Assembly: GCA_030669695.1 (NCBI GenBank)
Contig: DAOVDC010000060.1
Location: forward strand, 1 to 5,198
Direction: 5' to 3'
DNA from: Candidatus Bathyarchaeota archaeon
Lineage (GTDB): Archaea; Thermoproteota; Bathyarchaeia; Bathyarchaeales; Bathyarchaeaceae
Length of the DNA stretch: 5,198 nt
Part shown: positions 1 to 4,449 of the stretch, piece by piece
Layout: each line of letters starts with the position of its first letter
How positions within the stretch are numbered: position 1 is the stretch's first letter
Program-made: the position numbers and the translations under genes
Notes under the pieces: model-generated
The model's input: only the letters and a program-made list of their open reading frames with translations
What the model was told of the DNA's origin: nothing
Database searches by the model: none

Positions 1-17
1 AGAAGGTGGAAGAATGA
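1..17 (+). CDS. 3' end of a preceding small gene (partial)
   Basis: In the frame starting at base 3 the sequence reads Lys-Val-Glu-Glu-stop, with TGA at 15-17. The two bases before it (AG) fit a preceding Glu codon, giving a C-terminus of the form E-K-V-E-E. This resembles the ends of the next two small proteins (V-E-K-V-S and F-E-K-G-E). The stop overlaps the ATG at 14 as ATGA, the usual arrangement for translationally coupled genes. Only four codons are visible, so the assignment is an inference from the overlap, from the ending, and from the GGTGG ribosome-binding site embedded in it. Confidence 0.35.
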
Positions 18-187
18 AAGCGAGATATAGAGTTCACCGATTCGGTATCAGTATGACAAAGGACCAGGGTAAATTAGAGCAATTCCTGAATAGCTTGGAG
101 GGCGAAGTCGTAGCAATTATCCCGAACGTTACTCCCATACCTGCCACCTATGTGGACTTTCTTCTCATCGTGGAGAAGGTGAGCTGA
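14..187 (+). CDS. 57-aa DUF4177-like small protein
   Basis: This encodes a 57-residue soluble protein with no signal peptide or membrane segment. The start is the ATG at 14, preceded by GGTGG at 5-9 with a 4-nt gap. It opens with a predicted beta-strand (ARYRVHRFGI, residues 3-12), then an amphipathic helix (KDQGKLEQFLNSLEG, 16-30), a strand (EVVAIIPNV, 31-39) and a final strand (VDFLLIVEKV, 47-56). This strand-helix-strand-strand layout with a terminal hydrophobic strand and Glu-Lys ending is like the DUF4177 family of about 50-60 aa, whose function is not known. The match is to the overall pattern rather than to a diagnostic motif. The last codons carry the ribosome-binding site for the next gene, which begins 1 nt after the stop. 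A later in-frame ATG at residue 14 would remove the first strand, so it is less likely. Confidence 0.75.
   Translation: MKARYRVHRFGISMTKDQGKLEQFLNSLEGEVVAIIPNVTPIPATYVDFLLIVEKVS
178..182 (+). promoter_or_regulatory. GGTGA ribosome-binding site for the TTG-start gene
   Basis: GGTGA is complementary to the archaeal 16S rRNA 3' end. It lies within the last codons of the 57-aa gene, 6 nt before the TTG at 189. This spacing favours the TTG start over the in-frame ATG at 201, which is 18 nt away from the site. Confidence 0.65.
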
Positions 188-188
188 G

Positions 189-344
189 TTGAAAGAATAC
201 ATGTGCGTGGAAGTTAAGCACCACAAGAATGTTGGTGAGAAAATCGAGAAGTGGCAAAAAAATGGCTGGCGTCTCCACACTTATCAAGTGACTGGGCGTG
301 ACATCTGGATAAACCATTACTTGCTGTTTGAGAAAGGTGAGTGA
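189..344 (+). CDS. 51-aa DUF4177-like small protein (TTG start)
   Basis: This is a 51-residue protein, read from TTG at 189 because GGTGA sits 6 nt upstream. The ATG at 201 would give 47 residues. The order is strand (YMCVEVK, 4-10), helix (NVGEKIEKWQKNGW, 14-27), strand (RLHTYQV, 28-34) and final strand (INHYLLFEKG, 41-50). The helix followed by G-W-x-L, then a closing hydrophobic strand ending in Phe-Glu-Lys, is the DUF4177 hallmark (usually G-W-E-L and a terminal ..FKR/FEK). DUF4177 has no established function. The protein looks distantly related to the 57-aa product just upstream, suggesting a tandem duplication. The stop at 342-344 directly abuts the GTG of the next gene. No membrane segment is present, so it is likely cytoplasmic. 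Confidence 0.75.
   Translation: MKEYMCVEVKHHKNVGEKIEKWQKNGWRLHTYQVTGRDIWINHYLLFEKGE
336..340 (+). promoter_or_regulatory. GGTGA ribosome-binding site for the GTG-start peptide gene
   Basis: A second GGTGA, again inside the 3' codons of the upstream small gene, lies 4 nt before the GTG at 345. It is the main support for translation of the 38-aa peptide. Confidence 0.55.
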
Positions 345-461
345 GTGGCACAAGCTGACTCTAAACGCTCCCTTTTTTGTGACTGCATGAAAGGTTCCGA
401 ATGTAAAAAGCTTAGAAAACAAAGGAATGGTGATGATAAATGGAACATGCATTCTCCATAG
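345..461 (+). CDS. 38-aa Cys-containing basic peptide (GTG start)
   Basis: A GTG codon directly follows the stop of the upstream gene and has a GGTGA site 4 nt before it. The 38-residue product has three cysteines in a C-x-C-x5-C arrangement (C12, C14, C20), followed by a Lys/Arg-rich stretch (KKLRKQRNGDDKW, 21-33). Possible roles are a small metal-binding or nucleic-acid-binding peptide, but I recognise no family. It has no hydrophobic leader, so Sec-type secretion is unlikely. It fills what would otherwise be a 95-nt gap in a tightly packed gene run and overlaps the start of the 77-aa gene by 22 nt. The weak points are its short length and lack of a known homologue; an untranslated spacer is the alternative. 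Confidence 0.45.
   Translation: MAQADSKRSLFCDCMKGSECKKLRKQRNGDDKWNMHSP
429..434 (+). promoter_or_regulatory. GGTGAT ribosome-binding site of the 77-aa gene
   Basis: A full archaeal consensus GGTGAT lies 5 nt before the ATG at 440 and fixes that start. It lies inside the coding sequence of the 38-aa peptide, so ribosomes translating the peptide would pass over it. Confidence 0.7.
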
Positions 462-673
462 AGATGAAGTCCAAGAAGCATGTGAGGCATATATCACTAT
501 CAAATGAGTCGCACGAACATGTGCTGTTTGAAGGGTTCCTAGGCGAACTAGAGGAGCTATCCATGGTTGAGGGTGCAGTGCTGGAGGTCAGGGGAACCAA
601 CGGGGTCCTGAGAATAGACCTGAGTGAGGATGAGCTACGGAAAATGCTCTTCCAGAAGAAGGGGGCTGAATAA
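440..673 (+). CDS. 77-aa acidic protein of unknown function
   Basis: This is a 77-residue soluble protein with a strong start (GGTGAT, 5-nt gap to ATG 440). I do not recognise its family. It begins with a His/Lys-rich strand region (HAFSIEMKSKKHVRHISLS, 3-21). Next comes VLFEGFLGELEELSMVEG (28-45), a helix rich in Glu and Leu. It then has a strand-turn-strand hairpin (AVLEVRGTNGVLRIDLS, 46-62) and a C-terminal helix (EDELRKMLFQKKG, 63-75). No transmembrane segment is visible. It sits 4 nt upstream of the ABC ATPase start, so it is almost certainly co-transcribed with the exporter and may be a regulatory or accessory subunit; that role rests on position only. Confidence 0.8.
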   Translation: MEHAFSIEMKSKKHVRHISLSNESHEHVLFEGFLGELEELSMVEGAVLEVRGTNGVLRIDLSEDELRKMLFQKKGAE

Positions 674-677
674 GACG

Positions 678-1466
678 ATGAATGTTGTCATCAAAACCGA
701 TAAGTTGTCTAAGTATTATGGCAAGGGTGGCGAAATCAAAGCTGTGGATGAGTTCGACCTTGAAGTTTATGAAGGAGAAACTTTTGGTCTGCTTGGTCCA
801 AATGGGGCAGGTAAGACGACAACCGTTCGGTTGTTAAACTGCATCATAAAGCCGACTAGCGGCACAGCCACCGTAAACGGTTATGATATTTTGAAAGGGG
901 AGACGGATGTAAAACGGGTTACCGGGTTGCTTGCCGAGTCGCCTGGTTTGTACGAGAAGCTTAGCGCCCACGAGTTTCTGGAGTTCATGGGAGCTCTCTA
1001 CGATGTCCCGAGCGATGTTCTGCCGGACAGGATAGATGATTTACTGAGGCTATTCAGTCTTTATGATCGACGTGATCACCTGCTTGAAGGGTACAGCCGA
1101 GGTATGAAACAAAAGATCTTGATCGCATCAGCCCTGATCCATGACCCACCCATACTATTCTTTGACGAACCCACCTCCATGTTAGACCCTCGGGCAGCCC
1201 TTATGGTTAAGGATCTGATCAAGAAGTTGGCCGATAGTGCAGGTAAAACCATCTTCATCTGCAGCCACATTCTTCCAGTCGTGGAGGAGCTGTGTGACCG
1301 AATAGGCATCATCAACCAGGGCAGACTCATCGCATTAGGCACAGTCGCCGAAATCATCGCTCAGACAAAAACGAAGACTTTGGAAGAGGCGTTCATCGCC
1401 ATAACCGGAGGAGTGGAGGAGAAGGAGCTGTTGGCGTGGAGGGAGCAGAAAGGTGCCGGTGCCTAA
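678..1466 (+). CDS. ABC-2-type transporter ATP-binding protein
   Basis: This is the cytoplasmic ATPase that powers the adjacent permease. The 262-aa product has all nucleotide-binding motifs: Walker A GPNGAGKTT (40-48), Q-loop region (L85-A-E-S-P-G-L-Y92, with Glu at the usual Gln), signature YSRGMKQK (139-146), Walker B ILFFDEPT (159-166), D-loop SMLDP (167-171) and switch His197 (F-I-C-S-H). The degenerate signature and Q-loop are typical of the drug/antibiotic-export and Cu-processing-like ABC-2 ATPases rather than of importers. Length is slightly below the roughly 300 aa of many relatives, with a short Glu/Lys-rich tail. I chose ATG 678 because homologues begin with this strand; an in-frame ATG at 624 would add 18 residues and overlap the previous gene by 50 nt. 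The ribosome-binding site (GGGGG, 660-664) is weak, so translation probably depends on coupling to the 77-aa gene. The stop overlaps the permease start. Substrate is unknown. Confidence 0.95.
   Translation: MNVVIKTDKLSKYYGKGGEIKAVDEFDLEVYEGETFGLLGPNGAGKTTTVRLLNCIIKPTSGTATVNGYDILKGETDVKRVTGLLAESPGLYEKLSAHEFLEFMGALYDVPSDVLPDRIDDLLRLFSLYDRRDHLLEGYSRGMKQKILIASALIHDPPILFFDEPTSMLDPRAALMVKDLIKKLADSAGKTIFICSHILPVVEELCDRIGIINQGRLIALGTVAEIIAQTKTKTLEEAFIAITGGVEEKELLAWREQKGAGA
1438..1443 (+). promoter_or_regulatory. GGAGGG ribosome-binding site of the permease
   Basis: GGAGGG lies 9 nt before the GTG at 1453 and within the last codons of the ATPase gene. It supports a GTG start and a 14-nt coding overlap. 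A second GTG at 1459 is possible and would shorten the protein by two residues. Confidence 0.6.
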
Positions 1467-3054
1467 ATGGCTCGTGGTTGCGAAGAATAAATATCGCATC
1501 ACCACAAGCAGGATACGGAAGATAAGACCCTACTTCCCCTATCTGGTTATCGGGCTGCTAGCGGTTTATGTGGCATTCATCGCGCCAGCATTTGTCAGCC
1601 TGTTCATCGACGATTTCCTCGCTTTCATCCTGTCCCAAGCTGCCGTAGCCATGATGCAGATCATACTATTCATGATTTTTGTTTACTTCCTGATAATCCC
1701 AATAACCGACACATTAAAGGAAGAGCAGACAGGACAACTGGAGATCTTCCTCGCAGCCCCCGTAAAACCCAGCGATGTTCTGTTAGGCGAGTTTCTGGGC
1801 AAAATGCCTTTCTATGCCATCTTCGTCACGGTGATCACTGGCTCCTTTACGGCTGTTCTAAATCCACTGGGGCTGGACATATTTCAGATCACAATAATCA
1901 TCATAATTTTCATTGTCACGTTTCTTTCTGCCAGCTGGATCGGCACCGTGATCGCTGCCCTCCTACGAACAAAGCTTGGAAAAACAGCCCGTGGAAGAGA
2001 CATTGGAAGAGCCCTCGCAATGATCATCGCTCTACCCTTGGTCGCATTAGTCTATGCAATTCAGTACGGAGGCTTGCTCGAAGCCCTTGCCGATCCTGGG
2101 ACGAGCGGGATGGTCAAAGCCATTCTCGGCCTGCTACCCAGCTCCTGGGGAGCGGAAGTTTTCGTCGGTTTCGCATCCAACCCCGGCAACATCGGTGCCG
2201 TTGGTTTTGAGACGCTGACCCGATTCGGTGGCCTTGTCGCCTTCTTTGTAGCGGTGCTGTGGCTGGGCGCAAAAGCGGCTAATCGCGCCTACAGCCTTGA
2301 ACCCACCACATTCATAGCTTCTAGGGCTAAGCCTGACGGTGCCTTCTATAAAACCGTTAAATCTCTAGGGGGAGGCGGGTCATTCGGCACTCTCCTAGTG
2401 TCTATCTTCAAGGACTATAGTCGAAGGCTTGAAAACCTTTCGAACATCACCTATATCATGGGGCTACTCTTTTTGATGAGCATATTTATCGTGCCCAGTG
2501 CGTCCACTGGGCCTGATGAACTTCCAGTGGCCTTGATGCTGGCTCAATTTACGTTTCCAGTCCTTGTGGTCATGGTGACCGGTGAAGTGACGGTTCGAGG
2601 GAAGGAAAACCTCTTCATCTATCGAAAAGCACCTTCTGGTGAGGGAAGGTTTGTTAAGGCGATGTTGCTAAAAAGTTGGCTAATGGCGGTTCCGATCGCA
2701 GGGGCGATGACAGCTGTTACAACAATCCTAAGCCCGCAAGCTACCATCATTTCTTTGTTGACTAACACCGGATTTATGATGTTATTTGTTGCAGCGAACG
2801 TGGCTTTCGTTCTCGGCCTCTTCCTCTTGAATCCAGCCTTCTCAGAAAAATCGGCAAAGTTAGGGTTAAACATTATGATTGCCGTTTCTGTTTCAATCGG
2901 ACTATTCGCAGTCTCTGTGCTTGTTTTGACGAGAGGGTGGCCAGAACCGATTGGGGGAATATTGTATGTCCAATTATTGCAAACAGTCTTGAGTTGGTTA
3001 GTGGGTACTGTGTTCCTGTACCTTGGAAAAAGAAAGTTGAGTAGAATCGAATAG
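1453..3054 (+). CDS. Two-domain ABC-2-type permease, 12 predicted TM helices
   Basis: This is an integral membrane partner of the upstream ATPase and most likely forms an exporter. The 533-aa product has about twelve hydrophobic segments: near 29-52, 62-85, 118-138, 141-170, 186-205, 257-275, then 331-348, 357-377, 402-425, 430-458, 470-493 and 502-523. The first half has the ABC-2 permease hallmark: an acidic stretch and coupling loop (KEEQTGQLEIFLAAP, 89-103) between helices 2 and 3. The same place in the second half has a related loop (GKENLFIYRKAP, 383-394), pointing to an internal duplication that joins two six-helix halves in one chain. The GTG start overlaps the ATPase gene by 14 nt. 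No signal peptide is seen; residues 1-28 are basic and amphipathic, as in many ABC-2 permeases. It is the last gene of the run, followed by a 200-bp gap. Transported substrate cannot be told from sequence. Confidence 0.9.
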   Translation: MPVPKWLVVAKNKYRITTSRIRKIRPYFPYLVIGLLAVYVAFIAPAFVSLFIDDFLAFILSQAAVAMMQIILFMIFVYFLIIPITDTLKEEQTGQLEIFLAAPVKPSDVLLGEFLGKMPFYAIFVTVITGSFTAVLNPLGLDIFQITIIIIIFIVTFLSASWIGTVIAALLRTKLGKTARGRDIGRALAMIIALPLVALVYAIQYGGLLEALADPGTSGMVKAILGLLPSSWGAEVFVGFASNPGNIGAVGFETLTRFGGLVAFFVAVLWLGAKAANRAYSLEPTTFIASRAKPDGAFYKTVKSLGGGGSFGTLLVSIFKDYSRRLENLSNITYIMGLLFLMSIFIVPSASTGPDELPVALMLAQFTFPVLVVMVTGEVTVRGKENLFIYRKAPSGEGRFVKAMLLKSWLMAVPIAGAMTAVTTILSPQATIISLLTNTGFMMLFVAANVAFVLGLFLLNPAFSEKSAKLGLNIMIAVSVSIGLFAVSVLVLTRGWPEPIGGILYVQLLQTVLSWLVGTVFLYLGKRKLSRIE

Positions 3055-3167
3055 CAGAACTAGAAAAAATGGAATCAGAATGATGCTGTTTATGTAGGAA
3101 ATTCGACCAAGAATAACGCTATTTTCGATCAACGATACATTAAAAGCTAGCACGCGTTGTCTAGAAA

Positions 3168-3186
3168 TTAGAACAAGGTGTTCTAA
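3168..3186 (+). promoter_or_regulatory. Perfect 8-bp inverted repeat, candidate operator
   Basis: TTAGAACA at 3168-3175 and its exact reverse complement TGTTCTAA at 3179-3186 flank a 3-nt spacer (AGG). The 19-bp dyad is the size of a dimeric winged-helix regulator site, and its right arm runs into the TATA-like box of the methyltransferase gene. A bound protein would be placed to block TBP/TFB, so a repressor site is the natural reading. The regulator is not in the window. Confidence 0.5.
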
Positions 3187-3192
3187 AATATA
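3184..3192 (+). promoter_or_regulatory. TATA-like box of the methyltransferase gene
   Basis: TAAAATATA resembles an archaeal TATA element. A start about 25 nt downstream would fall near 3212-3218 and leave a leader of about 40 nt before the ATG at 3255. The B-recognition element upstream is not clear-cut. A second AT-rich candidate, TTAAAAG at 3140-3146, is less well placed. Confidence 0.45.
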
Positions 3193-3244
3193 GGTTATTA
3201 GCTTACTCCCTACTGATTAGATTGTAGAATTGATACCTAAATGA

Positions 3245-3251
3245 AGGTGAT
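3245..3251 (+). promoter_or_regulatory. AGGTGAT ribosome-binding site
   Basis: This is a full archaeal consensus site 3 nt before the ATG at 3255; it fixes the methyltransferase start. Confidence 0.7.
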
Positions 3252-3254
3252 TGT

Positions 3255-4259
3255 ATGCGTCTGAAAGAGCTAAAACTTCCGTCTTTAACTCTTTTGGCAA
3301 TTGTTTTCACCGTGGCGTTGACGTTTGCAACTTTAGAGCTTCCTGGAATACTCAACAGCGTTTTGACAGGCTATTTTCCAGACATATATTGGGAACCCGA
3401 AAGTATAGCGGCTTTGATGAATTATGCGAGGCCAATAGGCTATGTCTGCTTAGTGGTGGTTATCGCCTTAGTAATCGTGGGCTTCATAACAGAACGGGGA
3501 CGCTTGTCCTCTTTAGGCTCCTTCGCCTTCTTTCTCCCTGCTTTCGGGTACTTTGCAGCCTCAATGTTCTTCCTTACCGGTATAGGAATTCTGAGAGTTA
3601 TGTGGCTACCTTTTTGGGATTCATCTCCAGCTCTCTTGAGGCTAGGTGATATCTCTTATCTCCCATACTGGATTGTAATGTACCCCTTGAGACTTCTAGG
3701 CGTGGGAGGAATGCAGTTTTGGCTAGCTGGGAATCTTCTGGCAAGCCTGGTTATAGGCGCAGGTCTTTTGCTATTCTGCGTAGGCACGTTTACTTGGTTC
3801 TACGGTAAATCTGAAAATAAAAAGGTCTTTGATTTTTGGATCTACAAGTATTCGAGACACCCGCAGTACTTAGGCTTCATTCTATGGAGTTATGGAGTCA
3901 TGTTACTTGCAACCCTTGCACCAGTCCCGTTCGGAGGATACCAGCCAGAGCCAAGCTTACCTTGGTTGATCTCCACGCTCCTCATCATTTGTGTAGCATT
4001 AACCGAGGAAATCACGATGATTAGGCAAGCTGATGAAAGCTATTTGAAATATCGAAGAAGTGCTCCTTTCATGCTCCCTCTGCCTCGGTTTCTTTCGAGG
4101 ATGCTCACGGCTCCGAACCGAATACTATTGAAGAAAGACTACCCAGAAAGTGGCAGACAGGTTCTCTATACCTTTGTCACTTACTGTACCATCCTCATCT
4201 TGCTCTCAATCCTCATTCAACAACTGAACTTATTTGGAGGAATTCTACGCTTCTTTTAG
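3255..4259 (+). CDS. Membrane methyltransferase of the ICMT/PEMT superfamily
   Basis: This is probably an S-adenosylmethionine-dependent methyltransferase embedded in the membrane. The 334-aa product carries the superfamily signature RHPQYLG (201-207), followed about 45 residues later by the acidic TEE (250-252) and the E-S-Y-L-K-Y (261-266) and P-F-M-L-P (271-275) blocks that complete the cofactor pocket in isoprenylcysteine and phospholipid methyltransferases. Hydrophobic segments lie near 10-28, 58-78, 87-112, 155-183, 205-222, 235-250 and 310-326, with a weaker one at 133-150. The usual prokaryotic member is about 200 aa with the motif in its second half; here about 100 extra N-terminal residues and a 60-residue C-terminal tail with one more helix are present. 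The start is fixed by AGGTGAT 3 nt upstream. It stands alone with its own likely promoter. Substrate (lipid, isoprenoid or modified Cys) cannot be told from sequence. Confidence 0.85.
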   Translation: MRLKELKLPSLTLLAIVFTVALTFATLELPGILNSVLTGYFPDIYWEPESIAALMNYARPIGYVCLVVVIALVIVGFITERGRLSSLGSFAFFLPAFGYFAASMFFLTGIGILRVMWLPFWDSSPALLRLGDISYLPYWIVMYPLRLLGVGGMQFWLAGNLLASLVIGAGLLLFCVGTFTWFYGKSENKKVFDFWIYKYSRHPQYLGFILWSYGVMLLATLAPVPFGGYQPEPSLPWLISTLLIICVALTEEITMIRQADESYLKYRRSAPFMLPLPRFLSRMLTAPNRILLKKDYPESGRQVLYTFVTYCTILILLSILIQQLNLFGGILRFF

Positions 4260-4344
4260 GAGTCCAAAAACCGTAAAAAACGATCCAATAACGTAACAAA
4301 CATAAAACGCATGAAAACACTCCGTGAGTAAGCATACAGCATCC

Positions 4345-4354
4345 TCTATAAAAC
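4345..4354 (+). promoter_or_regulatory. TATA-like box of tdh
   Basis: CTCTATAAAAC contains TATAAAA at 4347-4353, the best archaeal TATA match in the gap. A start about 25 nt downstream, near 4375, would give a leader of about 75 nt. A T-run (TTTTT, 4358-4362) just after it could instead serve as a termination signal for the methyltransferase transcript; the two readings are not exclusive. Confidence 0.45.
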
Positions 4355-4435
4355 AAGTTTTTAATACAACGCCATATTCAAATACCCAGACAACAAGAAA
4401 TTCAAAACAGTCACATATCCAACGTGAAAAACCAC

Positions 4436-4439
4436 GGAG
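4436..4439 (+). promoter_or_regulatory. GGAG ribosome-binding site of tdh
   Basis: GGAG lies 10 nt before the ATG at 4450. It is weaker and farther away than the GGTGAT sites of the other genes, but it is the only candidate in the A+C-rich leader. Confidence 0.4.
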
Positions 4440-4449
4440 TCTGATAGAA

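Noticed and set aside
165..503. 112-aa minus-strand frame opposite the small genes
   Set aside because: The plus strand holds a chain of short frames with good ribosome-binding sites; the minus frame has no such signal and a shadow-like composition.
3055..3167. Possible terminator after the permease gene
   Set aside because: No stable hairpin and no T-run longer than four is visible, so no terminator can be placed.
3241..3264. Seven-codon frame (ATG 3241 to TGA 3264) overlapping the methyltransferase start
   Set aside because: It contains the ribosome-binding site of the real gene and has no site of its own; too short to support as a leader peptide.
3251..3649. 132-aa plus-strand frame overlapping the methyltransferase gene
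   Set aside because: It starts 4 nt before the methyltransferase ATG in another frame, with a Cys/Arg/Ser-rich product typical of a shadow frame; the methyltransferase motifs are in the other frame.
4319..4440. ACTCCGTG at 4319-4326 and its reverse complement CACGGAGT at 4433-4440
   Set aside because: An 8-bp match with a loop of about 106 nt is not rare by chance in a gap this size, and the second copy contains the GGAG of tdh.
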